From the NCBI RefSeq assembly GCF_000002425.4, contig NC_037258.1, positions 2,525,964 through 2,589,963 on the forward strand: a stretch of 64,000 nucleotides of DNA. Reading direction: 5' to 3'. How positions within the stretch are numbered: the stretch's first letter is position 1; the number at the start of each line of letters is the position of its first letter. The stretch is from Physcomitrium patens. Lineage: Eukaryota; Streptophyta; Bryopsida; Funariales; Funariaceae. The notes beneath the pieces were generated by a model. That model saw only the letters and a list, made by a program, of their open reading frames with translations. It had not been told where the DNA came from and ran no database searches. The translations under genes were made by a program, and so were the position numbers. This document shows positions 41,941 to 53,700 of this stretch, in pieces.

Positions 41941-42776
41941 GTATATATTTTTATTAATAAAATATTTAATAAGTAGCAAGAAACAAATTTATGTTATATA
42001 TATATCAATATATCTATATATTTAAATTAATTAACTATAGCAATATATTAATGTATTAGTAATAATATGTATTATAATAAAGTAATGATTTAAAAAAATT
42101 AAATCATACATTAAAATATGTTATTTAAAGAACTTTTATGCTAATTAAGATAGATAGTTTCATAGATAGAGAGAATATTTTAAGGAATATTTTTCTTTTG
42201 TAAAATAAAATTCAACTATTTTTAATTTTCGGATTTTTTATTTTTATTTATATGTATATGTAAAACATCAAATTTTCTTTTTTTGTCTATGAATTAATTT
42301 AATTTTTTACCATGCAAGTCTAATTTTTTTAATATCCTTTCTTTGGCACATTTGATTATGTTTATTTTTTGAAATTTTTAGAATTGAGTTATTTTTTTAT
42401 ATACATTACATCTCATCAATTTTAGTACTTAACATAATATTCAGAGATTTATTAATCCATTGAAAAAAAATATTTTTTAAAGGCTATAGGTTTTTATTTC
42501 AATCCATAAAATATAATTTTCTAATATCATTTATATTTAAAATACATGTTTTCATAATACTATATTATATTTATTATTTATGGATTTATTCTATGATATA
42601 TTATTTCAACCATCATTGCTTATCTCCATGTATTATTTTATGTTTAATTTATAATAGAAATTAATTAAGAATATGAAATCAGTAAAAAATCACTACAATT
42701 ACAAACTTAATCAGTTCTAATAAAGCTATAACATTGATAATTGTTAAGAAGATGTTTGTATGTTTCTATATGTATA

Positions 42777-42818
<42 letters not shown>

Positions 42819-43975
42819 CCATATGAAGAGATGATTTCATAAGGTTATAGAATATGACACCAACATAGTTGATTCAAAATGTATTAATACAAAAAAAACA
42901 CTGAGGGTGCAAAATACTCTAAGGAAAAAGTCCAGTTTACAAATAGTATTCACGAATTCATAAAATTTTCAGATGAAATATTGATTCTACAATGATAATG
43001 AAAACTTCTCAAAAAAGAAATTTTCATATTGAGAAGAAACTACGTTGAGATCACTATCACATTTTCACAACACTGGTTTTACTTTCCTTGTTTTTGTTTT
43101 GTTTTGTTTTGTTTTTTTTTTTTTTTTTGTTATTTTTTGAAAATCTACCTCTCAAAACAGTCCTTTTTGTAATTTGTACAAAAAAAATTCTCCACTGTCT
43201 TAATTTCAAAGTGTAGTACTAACTAATTAATCTACTCAAAAAATCATGAATTATTCAATCTTGTCTATTGCTATTTTGTATTGCCAAGGATTTTATGGTC
43301 TCATCCATGTCAAATGAAAGAAAAATGTAAAAGCTTATAAAATGGGGCATATCCTAGTTATAAGATGGAAAGTGTTATAGATCAGAAATTTTAATGAAGT
43401 TTGGTGGAGCTATCAAGAATCAACCTCTATATTAGATATTAAAGAATTAAAAATGCTTGTAATCAATAATCATTCAAATGAAGAATTTGGCTAAATCTAA
43501 AATATTGTAAAATGTCTATTTAAAGAATCCTTCATACTTAGAAAAAATGTGAGAAGTTAATTTTTTAAAATACTTTGATATTTGAAATCAAAAAGCCTCA
43601 TTTAGTTGACTTTTTACTCAAAAAATGAGGTGGTATATGAGTCAAATATATATTTTGATTAATCTCCATATATTTTTTATGTATGTATTATAAACAATGT
43701 TGTCTCTTTCAATTTCTATTCGATCTAATTCAAGATATAGATTTTAGAAAAAGTTTAAAAAACATATAGATTTTTTAAAAAAATAACCATGAAAAACAAA
43801 AAAAATAAAAAATAATAATATGTATTTCTTATAATTTTTATAATTAATATGATATGAGTTAAGATATTTATAATTAAAAAAGAAAAACAAATTGATTCAT
43901 ATCATTATTTCTTTTTACTTTTGACTATCTAGAAAGCCAAGTTTATAAAATAAGATTTTTTTTTTTGTATTTTTC
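41560..43975. other. AT-rich intergenic sequence
   Basis: No gene recognised. Simple repeats: (AT)n at 41910-41934 and 42779-42813, and a T-rich run with tttg units at 43092-43130. Confidence 0.5.
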
Positions 43976-44740
43976 CCAGTGCTTGTTGAATTCTAAGAAG
44001 GTATGTGATGTCTTTTCTTGATTGTATTTGTTATTTGGGTGTGTTTGTTGTTTTGATTTTGTTTGTTGCAGTGCTCTAGAAGTGTAGCACAACTTTAGTC
44101 TACTATCAACACAACTGCTAAGCGGTCTTGTGTAGAAGTACAAAGGTAAGCTCCAATGTAGGTGTAGTACTGCTATGGAGGTACAATGTCAATGAAGGCG
44201 CAAAGGCAAGCACCAGTAGAGGCGACTGCATACTCTATATCAAGTGAGGTAGTAGGAGGCGCAGTAGCAAGCCTAGCACTGGGCTCTATAGCAAAACATA
44301 GTTGAGAGGTCTCTAGTAAGGTCAACGGCCTTATTCCTTATTATTCTTCTAATAATTTGGTAGTTTAGATAGATAGGTTTGTATTTTGAAATGTCATGGA
44401 TTTGATATAAGTTTTCTTATTGGATTGTCTTCCACTCCATGGTGTATCAAAACATGAAGGTTATGTAATTTCTTATTGTTTTGAATAGACTAGGAAGGTT
44501 TGAATGGTGGTAGAATAATTTTTTTATTTTGGATTTAGAAAAAATTGATACATACTTAATTAGGATAGGTATTGAAAATATTTTTTTATGGAAAGAGATT
44601 TTATAAATATATTTTTTGTTGATGATAAATATGTGTTGTTGATACATATTATAGTTTTATTTTCTTAGCAAGAAACTTTTTTCTTGTGAAATAGTATTAT
44701 ATGTCCACATGTATGATTCTAGAGTGATATTTGGGATTTT
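43975..44740. other. Mixed segment before copia 3' end
   Basis: 44085-44330 is slightly GC-richer with gcgcag/gcaagc motifs and no ORF. It may be the eroded 3' end or LTR of the minus-strand copia. No LTR matching 48998 onward could be identified here. Confidence 0.3.
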
Positions 44741-44779
44741 CACAAAAAGCAATGGCACTTTGATTATTTGAATATATGG

Positions 44780-45250
44780 TGGTTGGTGCATGTTGAAAAA
44801 ATCTAAGTTCATGTAATAACTTTCTTACCTACATGGCTTCAGCTGTGGCTTTTGTTAAAGCCATATATTCTGATTTTATGGATGATAAAGCTACAAATTG
44901 TTGTTTTTTATTGCTTCAAGAGATAACTCCTTCAACCAATAAGAAGCAAAATATAAAAGTGGAGTGGCAAGTTTCTTTGCCACTTATCCAATTAGCATCA
45001 AAATAACCATGTAAAATATCATCTTATGATAAGTATTGATATTTGACCTCAAAATTTAATATGCCTTTGATATATTTCATAGTTATTTTTAAAAAATTGA
45101 ATGTGTGTAGATCCTAGTTTAGAGAGATATTATGCTTTATTATTGATAGCATAATCATAATCTAGTCTAGAATTATCAATAGCATATATTAATCTACCAA
45201 AAACTTGAGAATAGGAATAAATTTAGGAAGTAATATAGTCTTCATTACTT
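44780..45250 (-). pseudogene. Copia RNase H remnant
   Basis: Minus-strand reading across stops gives DDILHGYFDANWISGKET (usual GYxDADWAGD), NKKQQFVALSSIKSEYMALT and KATAEAM.VRKLLHEL, the core copia RNase H blocks. Catalytic acid positions are largely kept, but stops interrupt. Confidence 0.85.
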
Positions 45251-45349
45251 AAACAAATTTTTGGTTGAATTAGAGTACTTAATGAATTGTATTCAATATA
45301 TTAAATTCATTAAGATTATTTGTTAAATATTTTTCTTGATGGAGGATTA

Positions 45350-45542
45350 TCCATCCTTCTTTTTTATTTCTTAATATGGCATTGCTTAGAATGTAATGGA
45401 TTTTTTTTTTTTCATTTGACATATCAAATTCTTATTGTAGAATGTCTTTTACTTTCTCAATTTTAGAAATCTTGTTGTTGATAATGATACAATCATCAAT
45501 ATAGATATGATTATGGTAAAATCCTTATCATTGGCTCTTTTG

Positions 45543-45573
<31 letters not shown>

Positions 45574-46210
45574 CATTTGATTCTAAACATTGATATTTGT
45601 GAAGAAGAAAATATTGATTTAATCTTTGATACTATGTCCTAGAAGATTATTTAAGATCATATAAGAATTTATTTAATTTACATATCTTATTAATATGTGT
45701 AGGAGATAATTCTTCAAAAATAGTCATGTAGATTTTTTTTTCAACAAATTCATTTAAAAATATGGTTTTAAAATTTAATTGATATATTTCTAAATTAAAT
45801 TGACTGGCTAAGGCAAGAAGAACTTTGATGGAATTATATTTGGCTAGAAGAGAAAATGTTTCTATATAATCACTGCCTTAAATTTAGGTAAAACCTCTTG
45901 CAACTAACCTTGCTTTATACTTGTCAATACTTCCATTGGCTTTAGTTTTTATTTTTAAAATCCACTTCGAAATGATTGGTTTTTTATGAAAAGGTAAATT
46001 TTTCATTGTCCATGTATTATTTTTGTTTAAGGATGTAATTTTAGAATTGATTGCTTTTTGCCATGCTTCACTATCAGTCCTTTTTATTATTTCTTGAATG
46101 AAGTTTGTAGTTTCTATGATGGTAGAAACAAGGTAGGCTTTGTGATATTGATCACAATGGTGTTTATACTGTTTTTCTTTCTTATATAGATTGTAACAAC
46201 TATACAATTG
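45350..46210 (-). pseudogene. Copia reverse transcriptase remnant
   Basis: 45884-46207 carries SEAWQKAINSKITSLNKNNT, then ISKWILKIKTKANGSIDKYK and ARLVARGFT, the RT start. Below it the frame breaks, and the DVKTAFLNG and YVDD blocks are only traceable in fragments. Confidence 0.85.
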
Positions 46211-46399
46211 GTTTAATAATTCTTGTTGGTCGAGAACTAAAAGGAATACTTAGGTCTTATAATCTGGAAAAGAGTACATTGTGTTTATAGGATAAGATTT
46301 CTTAATCATTTGATGATGATTGTCAAAAAAAGACTTTAATGATATTAATATGAGAAGGAAGTTGGTCTCTCATATTTTGAGAAGTACTATATATTTTTT

Positions 46400-47300
46400 A
46401 ATCAAATACATGTAGTTCTTGTGGTGGTAGCATTGATGGTATAGTCATTTGTTGAATATGAGGTATAGTGTGCTCATTAGATCTTATAATTATTGAAAGA
46501 TGCTTAGATAATTCTAAGTCTATTAAAAGCTCTTTATTTTTCTTTTGCAAGTGTGTTGCTTTTGATTCTATAGGCTTTAGATTCTTCACTATATTCTAGA
46601 AAAATAGCTTCTAATGAATAAAAATCTAACTTCTTTCTTGTTTCTTTAGAAATGAATACATGAGCTATGCAACCAAATATTCTAAGGTAGGATAAATTTA
46701 ATTGGCATTCATACCATAACTCAAATGGTATTTTGGTACCTTCTATAGATTTGGTAGGGCTCCTGTTCTGGAAGTAATTAGTTTCAAGCAGTTTGAAGTG
46801 CTTCACCTCAAAAAAAGTTCAGATAAATTTGAATAGAATAGCATTGCAAGAACTACTCCTAATAATGTTCTATTTTTTTCTTTAGAAACACCATTTTTTT
46901 AAGATATATAAATTATAGTATATTCTTATTTGATTCTTTTTTGTTATATAAATCTTTAAATTCATTTGATTTATATTCACCTCTATGATCAAATCTTAAG
47001 GTTTTGATTTTGAAACTTATTTGTTTTTCTATAAATTTTTTGTATAAGGTCAATTTCTCAAATGCTTTAAAGTTATGTTTCATTAAAAAAAAATTGGTAA
47101 TATCTTGTTTGATCATCAATAAATGTAATGAAGTAAGTATATCTTGAATGTGTGCCTACTTGTATAAGACCACAAATATTAGAATGTAAATTTTTTAATA
47201 ATTAGATAACTCTTTGTGCATCTTATGTAGGAAATTTCTCTTTACATTATTTGCCTTCTCTGCAAGGTTGACATAAGGTAATTTTCTTTTCATCAAAGAA
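46400..47300 (-). pseudogene. Copia integrase remnant
   Basis: 46534-46806 includes TKIPFELWYECQLNLSYLRIFGC (usual TPxExWxGxKPxxxHLRxFGC). 46913-47119 includes TLRFDHRGEYKSNEFKDL (usual LRSDxGGEYxSxEFxxF), with one catalytic Asp kept. Stops separate the blocks. Confidence 0.85.
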
Positions 47301-47739
47301 GTCAATTCCTTTTGCTATTGTTTGTATTTGTTTGAATCTTTGTTGATTTATGTGTCTTAGTCTTAGGTGCCATAAATCAACTTTATTGAATTGTATTGTT
47401 GCTAGAATAATATTTTGAGACTTATTTTAAAATATTGTTGTATCTAATTCATATAAATCAGGGTTTAATTTGTAGTTTATAATAGTGTTACCAAATTTAC
47501 TGATAAGTTTAGTTACTCCAACTCTTATGCAAATTTCTCCTCCTACCTTATTTAATTGTTTGGCAAAGAATAAATTCTTAGCAAGTCCTAGTATGTATAA
47601 TACATCAAGTATGATCTTTTCATCATCATTTATGAGTTTGATATTTATATCACCATGTCCTCTTATAATGTATATTGTAGTATTGTCTCATAAGTAGACA
47701 ACTTGTTTGCATTCACTTTTAATATATTAAACAAATCTT

Positions 47740-47960
47740 GCTAATTCATGATACATATGTTGAGTTGCTCTTGAGTCCACATGCCACATTGAATTTGATT
47801 TTTTTTAACTATAAGTGCTATCATATATAATTTATTTGATTTAGTGATAATATTTTTTTTTATATATTATGATTTTTAGTTGCTATTCTTGTTTTGCAAT
47901 CTTTGATCAAATGGTCAGGTTTCTTGTAGAAAAGTTATTTTTATCAATAGCAAAATTGTT
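47740..47960 (-). pseudogene. Copia protease and zinc knuckle remnant
   Basis: Near 47750-47800 the minus strand reads an SMWHVDSRATQHM-like block, where DSRA stands for the catalytic DSGA. Near 47890-47950 a knuckle of the CFYCKKPDHLIKDC type can be traced across a frame shift. Both are inactive. Confidence 0.7.
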
Positions 47961-48019
47961 CTTTTAATGTAGCTTGGAGGTACTACTCTTTCTTTATAGA
48001 TTCCTTCTAAAATTCTTAT

Positions 48020-48740
48020 TAAAATAAGATTTCTTGTTGTTATTCTGAAATTTTTTACCTATATATATGGTTGAATTATTATTAGATGTTAAACTCATAT
48101 TTTTCATGAATGTTTCTTCTTAGATCAAATTTTTTATCAAAGGTACTAATGTGATTCCATACTACCTTCTCAAGGAGGTAATAAAGGATCTATGACTTAA
48201 AGAGAAACTTCTTATCAAGATAAAAATTGCTTTATCATCTGGATTTATTGATCCTACTACCAACAATTGTTCCATGTATGCTCTAAAGATATGTATGTGT
48301 TTAATAATACTATCACCTTCTCTCATTTTTAAGGTGTATAATTTTTCTTGTAAATACATCTTAGTTACTGCATTATATAATTCAAATATTTTTACTAGTT
48401 CTTATCATACTGAATTTGTTGATATGAAAGATTGTATGTATAAAATAATATTATTTTCTATGCAATTTTTGATTATGGATAAAGACAAGATATCTTTATC
48501 TATCCATATACTTATACTTCCTCCTCCTATACTAAGTAAAGCTGGGATTTTGACAACAATTTCAGCCATCGTTGGTTCTATTGGTAAGTATTTTTTACCA
48601 ATTACTATAAGTCATAAATTTTCAACCTTAAAAACCAGTGTAAATCTATATTTTTCTATTTTAAAATATGAACCATCAAATTTTAGAATATGATTGATGT
48701 CCACTTTTTGTGTCATCTTCAATATTCTTAATTTGAAGTT
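48020..48740 (-). pseudogene. Copia gag remnant
   Basis: 48162-48359 reads MYLQEKLYTLKMREGDSIIK, then HIHIFRAYMEQLL and LIRSFSLSHRSFI (usual LxxLKMxEGxSVxxHIxxFxxLxxQL...LLxSLPxSYxxF). Farther upstream are DKDILSLSIIKNCIENNI and HILKFDGSYFKIEKYR, the gag N-terminus. Decayed by stops. Confidence 0.85.
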
Positions 48741-48985
48741 GAATTGAAATTATTTATTAATTTATTTTTCATCAATTCAATTTTACCTTTGCTTATTATT
48801 AGTATGTTGCTATTTTCAGGTTTAGAATTGTTAATCATGATTTGAAGTACTTAAAGTTCTTCATTAACCTTTCTTGTTACACTAGATTGTATTATTGTTG
48901 TCATTACAATCTAGTTTGTACTTTGAGTGATTCTTTTCTAGGTAAAACATTTACTAAAGCTTTCTAAGGATCAAATATTTCTATT

Positions 48986-48997
48986 GCTCTAATACCA
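48986..48997 (-). other. Primer binding site of the minus-strand copia
   Basis: Minus strand TGGTATTAGAGC, one base from the standard initiator-Met site, immediately inside the LTR edge at 48998. Confidence 0.75.
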
Positions 48998-49290
48998 TGT
49001 TGAAAACATCTTATATATTAATATGATCAATTCTCACACAATATATTGTATCTACAAGAGTGACACCAAGAGTCACAACTCTTGGTGTAAGGTCACAATT
49101 AAGTAGCTACTAGTCTATACTAGAGACTAGTGTACTATACCTAATATTTCTGCCAATAATAATAATTTACAATAAATTATTCATCCATTAGATTTACTTT
49201 GGTATTAGAGACTAGTGTACTATACCTAATATTTCTCCCAATAATAATAACTTACAATAAACTATTCATCCACTAGATTTACTTTGTGAC
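48998..49290 (-). repeat. 5' LTR (part) of the minus-strand copia
   Basis: Starts at the primer site. The outer end is not fixed. It contains an 85-bp tandem duplication (49121-49205 and 49206-49290), both halves starting tagagactagtgtactatac, with only a few differences. A short inverted repeat, agagtcacaactcttggtgt around accaagagt, is also present. Confidence 0.65.
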
Positions 49291-49417
49291 TCACCCAAAA
49301 TAAAAAAGTAGGGAAGAGATATATGCATGTACAAAAGTTGGTGTCAATTTGTAAAGGAGTGATCTTTTCTTTGTGGTTTCTATTTCTTTGGTAGTTTTCC
49401 TAAAAATTATGTTGCTA

Positions 49418-49673
49418 ATGCTCCATCTACCCAATGAGAGCAAGCATCGGGAGTTGAGAAATGCTCCATCTACCCAATGAGAGTAAGCATCAGGAGTTGA
49501 GAAATGCTCCATCTACCCAATGAGAGTAAGCATCAGGAGTTAAGAAATGCTCCATCTACCCAATGAGAGTAAGCATCAGGAGTTGAGAAATGCTCCATCT
49601 ACCCAATGAGAGTAAGCATCAGGAGTTGAGAAATGCTCCATCTACCAATGAGAGCATCATCGGGAGTTGAGAA
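49418..49673. repeat. Minisatellite, 43-bp unit x 6
   Basis: Units start with atgctccatctaccca at 49418, 49461, 49504, 49547, 49590 and 49633. The last is 41 bp. The inner units differ at only a few positions (caagcatcggg versus taagcatcagg). 43 is not a multiple of three, so the ORF read across it on the minus strand shifts meaning each unit and is not a gene. Confidence 0.95.
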
Positions 49674-49679
49674 AGGGTG

Positions 49680-50060
49680 TCGCACGAAGATTGTGCAGAC
49701 CGGAGCAGTGGCACTGCATACGAGTAGTGGCCCCTCCTTTCAGGGGCAATCATACTGTTGGTTTTATGGAAGCTGGTCTGATGCAACCGAACGAACCAGG
49801 TACACAATGTGAAGCAGAATTCTCGTTGTCGCCCCTGCACTTTTTTGGGTCACAGAGGAGAGGCATTTGCTGGCAGCTCTGGCCCGGCACACACATAGAG
49901 AGCCGCACCCTCGCGCGACTGCACAGGAGAGAAAAAGAGAGCGAGAGAGATTCATGCCGCTTTCCGAGCGCTGCGTGGCCAGGAGTTGACTCCGGCCCAA
50001 GCGTAGCCACGTCGTACACACAATGGTATCACGCGGCTCTGCCAGACGGAGCTCGAGTCC
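49680..50060. repeat. GC-rich dispersed repeat island, copy 2
   Basis: 49951-50045 aligns with 32789-32880 (see copy 1). The upstream 49680-49950 is also GC-rich but has no partner in the window. The island abuts the minisatellite on one side and the GC-rich segment leading to the gap on the other. Confidence 0.6.
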
Positions 50061-50535
50061 TCGTTACCCTTTCCCGTTACCAGATCTAGAAATGCGTGAG
50101 CAGTTTCGGCCTCATTCGACCGAGTTGTAAAGTTCGCTGTCGGAAGATGTACGGGGCCGCGCATGGCGACTAGACCGCTTGAAGGTGCAGCTTGCCTGCG
50201 CGTTCGATTCATTCGCTTGTCGGCCGAAGATTTCAGATGGGTTTATATTAGCTTCGCTTGTGATGGACCGCATCGTTTCCTTGACTACCCAGGTTGGATT
50301 GCGTTTCTCTTCGAAGTTGCGCTGGATTCGTGTGTGCGGAGGTTGGCGAGTGCAGTCCCTGGGCGAGCTTGTGAGAGTGGATTGGTACACGCTGGCTTGA
50401 GATGTGTCTGTTCACTTCGCTTGAATTGGTGGAGGGCTGGTTGATAGAATGTGCCCCTTCGAACAGATTTTCAGAAAATTCCTGGAGGGGGGGGGGGGGG
50501 GGGTTTCTGGGTGTGGTCATTGATAAGGTCTTTGT
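50060..50535. other. GC-rich segment before the gap
   Basis: Open frames exist on both strands (plus 50163-50444; minus 50112-50390 with RNFEEKRNPTWVVKETMRSI). Neither has a known domain. This looks like the promoter or 5' region of the gene beyond the gap, or part of its coding sequence. It ends in a run of 17 G at 50487-50503. Confidence 0.35.
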
Positions 50536-50635
50536 NNNNNNNNNNNNNNNNNNNNNNNNNNNNNNNNNNNNNNNNNNNNNNNNNNNNNNNNNNNNNNNNN
50601 NNNNNNNNNNNNNNNNNNNNNNNNNNNNNNNNNNN
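50536..50635. other. Assembly gap (100 N)
   Basis: Exactly 100 unknown bases shortly after the 17-G homopolymer, which probably stopped sequencing. The round number suggests a placeholder of unknown true length. Any ORF drawn across it is invalid. Confidence 0.99.
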
Positions 50636-50807
50636 TAGATTGTGATGAATGTGCAGATTCTTACACCTTGAGATGTCGGTCTGTAGATAGTTGAACGTTC
50701 GGAGTGATGATCGTTTCCTCGCGTCGTGGTGAGACTGATCGAAGTCAGTGTTCTGATACAGGGCAAAGAAATCAAAACCCGCCAGGCCAGCAACTTGGTC
50801 TCATCCC

Positions 50808-51346
50808 ATGAACTGCTTCAGAATGTGGACACTTGAATCTCCTGTGAAATGTGTTGAGGTAATCTGCTGATAATTTGCGACATATCTTCCAGGCGTTCAG
50901 TTTCAGAGTCAACCTGATTGATCCAATTGTCTCGTAACATCCTTTATGTACTCATATCTGTGCAGATTTTCGACTATACGCACAACCCGACCTTGGCGGA
51001 TTATCTCAGGAGAGAAGAATTGTCAAATATAAGGGTAAGTTGGAAGCAATGCTTTCGTAAACGGAAGTTATGTTGATTCCAAATAGAAGCATTCTGATCT
51101 TGTTCAAGAGCTTATGCTACTGAGTTTCTTTTTATGCAGGTCTGCATAGACATTCCGAACGGAGTTCCGGGAACAAAAGACTGGGAGGGCCTTCGAAGAG
51201 AATTTGCTGGAAGTAATTGGAGTGAGCCTCTTCTCGCAACTTGCGATATTCCTGTAACGGACAGATTCATGATGAGGTTGAGATGTTTCGAGTCTCGTTT
51301 GAGTGGAGAGGAACTAATTGAGACTTTTCATGTCCTGCAGCCCTGA
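50808..51346 (+). CDS. Small three-exon gene, unrecognised family
   Basis: Model: exons 50808-50858, 50966-51034 and 51140-51346, all phase 0, 108 codons. Exon 2 is bounded by tgtgcag and gtaagt, exon 3 by tatgcag and a TGA. Exon 2 reads IFDYTHNPTLADYLRREELS. Exon 3 reads VCIDIPNGVPGTKDWEGLRR and EFAGSNWSEPLLATCDIPVTD, then MMRLRCFESRLSGEELIETF. Exons 2 and 3 are strongly coding-like. Exon 1 (MNCFRMWTLESPVKCVE, donor gtaatc) is less sure, and the frame stays open upstream to 50757, so the true start may lie there or in the gap. No membrane or signal segment. I recognise no family. Confidence 0.6.
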
Positions 51347-52030
51347 AAATAATGGGTAACACGCTTTCTGTATGTGGCTGTCCGCCAACGAATGGTGACG
51401 ATCACAGAAGAGAAATCGAAGCAAGGGTGGCCAAACATCGGAGGTCAAGTTCAGCGTGAAAGCTGCTGCTATCATCAGTTGCGACACAGTGCGACGACGC
51501 GATCAACGCATTTTTAACCACCGGTAGATGTCGAAGTAGTAGGAATGTCGCGTGTACGCCGTTCACTACTAGACTATGATGCAGATCACGTGGAACAGAT
51601 TCATAGACAGTTTTCAAGAATCTTGCTTACTGCCATGGTTAAGTATGGTGTGATGAATTCCATGGAGAATACATGATCGTGGATGGGTTGGAGCATGAAC
51701 GTCACACTCCTAGCTCATACAACAGGGGCACCCACTTCATGTTCATGTCCGCAAGATGCACACAGTTGTAAAATATGATGGAACTGATTCGGTTGGACTC
51801 TGGGGGCTTGACGAGCCCAAAGCTTGGCTACTTGGACTCAAGAACTCGGAGTAAGACAGTTGGTGCCACCTCCATAACATAAATCCATCATAATTAGATT
51901 GATTTGTGATGTTTTTTTGTGTTTTTTTGCCGAAACAGAAGGGGGTGTAGGAAACTTCTCTGCACATGTGTAGTATACTAGTAGAATATGCAGATATATA
52001 TAGCTGTGTATAATGATTCAAATAGATATA
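51347..52030. other. 3' flank of the small gene
   Basis: GC content falls from ~51700 on. ORFs at 51402-51617 and 51743-52021 (both minus) have no domains. Probably 3' untranslated and intergenic sequence. Confidence 0.4.
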
Positions 52031-52439
52031 AGCTTATGTCGGAATCTTCATGTATGCTGAGTTAAGATTAACAAATAAAGAAATTTTTAAATTTTCTACT
52101 GGTGTATGAAGAATTACTTATAATTTAAAATCATATGAAATCTTACTATTATCTATAAATACAATCAACATAAAAGCATTTTTATCAATATTTTTAAATT
52201 TATGTAAATTTTTAAATTTATGACTTTGAATTTATCTTGTAGTGAAATTGTGTAATAACTTACAAGATTGATATCAGCCATGTTTCTAAGTTTGATGGCT
52301 TTTCTTCTAAAATTTGGTAGCAATGACTATCATTAATTTTCAAGATAAGATTGTCGTCAATGGTCACTTGTAGTAAAGGCATACCAACTATACTAATTGT
52401 GGTAGAAATAGTTATTGGTATCTAACATTTGTTTGTCAC

Positions 52440-53700
52440 ATGAGTAGAAAATATATGTCAAATGTAAGTTAAAGATATACTATCTTTATCAATTATCAAT
52501 AATTGCATTGAAAACAATATTCTTTGCCATATAATATTAAAGGCAACAATCGATGCATGGAAAGAAATAAAAAATATATCTGATATATAAGATGCAATTA
52601 CAAGAATGTATTTTAAAAAATATATATATAATCTTAAAATAAAATAAAATAAAGGAATAAAAAAATACATTCATATATTTAAAGCAAACCTTAAACAATT
52701 GTCTACAACATGGTGTTTAGTTCTAAATAATCAAGCAATATTGACTTTAGTAAAAAAATCTATGACTATTATATAGGTCTTTTATTATTTTTCTAAGATG
52801 CCAACTAGGTATTACTTTAAAATCACTCATAACATATTTAATTCAAGAATAGACTTTAATAAAAAGACATTAACTTAGCTTTTAAAAATATATCTATCAT
52901 TTTAGTGAGAAAGAAGTATTATAATAATAAAAATCTTTATTATTGTTAGAATCTTTTTTCAATAAAAATTCAAGAAATTATCAAATTCAAAAACTAAAGA
53001 AAGCTCTTCTAGTCCTTTTGAGAAGAACAACCAAATTTTTGATAAAAAGTGCTTCTATTGCAAAAGAACTTTAACATTGAATTCAAGAATGTAGAATAAG
53101 ACTTATTGCAGAGAAAAAAAAAACAATCAAATATGGTTACAAAACTAAATAAGCTTTATAAAATTGCCTCAATAGCTTAAAAAAGCTCCACACATGCTTG
53201 ATACATAGCTTCTGGAGCAACTTATTACATGTGTGACTAATATGATGTTTTTCATAATTATACAAAATATAACATTCAACAACTTATACACTTAAGTCAT
53301 GACACTACTTCTTACAACATAGAAGGACATGGTAATGTCTTTGTCAAACTTTCAAAGGGTACAGATTAAATTATACTTAAATTTTACATATTTAAAGACT
53401 TACAATGAATTTATTTTTTACAAAATAGTTTGATAGAGCAAGTAGAGAAATTTAAATTTAATTTAATATTTTAAGAGAATTTAATAAATTTGGCCAAATT
53501 ATTGCCAAGTAAAAATTAAACCATGATCTATATAAATTAGATATTACTTCAATATCTAATTTCAAACTGTTGGCTATACCAACAACTACACAATTAAGCA
53601 AAGTTGATTTATAATATTTATAAGTGAGCCATATAAATCAATACAGAATAAGACAACATCAATTGATGTCCATTGGCATAGATATTTTTGATTTACAAGA
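52440..53700 (+). pseudogene. Copia gag-protease-pre-integrase remnant
   Basis: Gag: DILSLSIINNCIENNILCHI, then ATIDAWKEIKNISDI and RMYFKKYIYNLKIK. A knuckle trace, FDKKCFYCKRTLTLNSR, lies near 53040. A protease trace, SGATYYMCD, near 53210 (usual DSGATxHM) is followed by IEGHGNVFVKLSKG. A pre-integrase trace, DVHWHRYF, is near 53665 (usual LWHRRLGH). Stops and deletions throughout. Confidence 0.75.

Larger units (their letters stand above)
44760..48997 (-). mobile_element. Decayed Ty1/copia element, minus strand
   Basis: Domains in order from right to left: primer site, gag, zinc knuckle, protease, integrase, RT, RNase H. All are broken by stops and frameshifts. The 5' LTR begins at 48998, where plus-strand tgttgaaaac gives the CA end, and the primer site TGGTATTAGAGC is at 48986-48997. 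The 3' LTR was not found. No target duplication could be tested. Confidence 0.85.

Noticed and set aside
44792..44804. TGTTGAAAAAATC as the 3' LTR edge of the minus-strand copia
   Set aside because: It resembles the 5' LTR edge for only a dozen bases and lies at the end of the RNase H coding remnant; no further LTR similarity follows.
49291..49840. Minus ORFs with repeated peptide MEHFSTPDAY/ VDGAFLNS
   Set aside because: They read through a 43-bp minisatellite whose unit is not a multiple of three, so the peptides are by-products.
50248..50793. 181-codon minus ORF and plus ORFs running through the N gap
   Set aside because: They cross 100 unknown bases, so frame and content are undefined.
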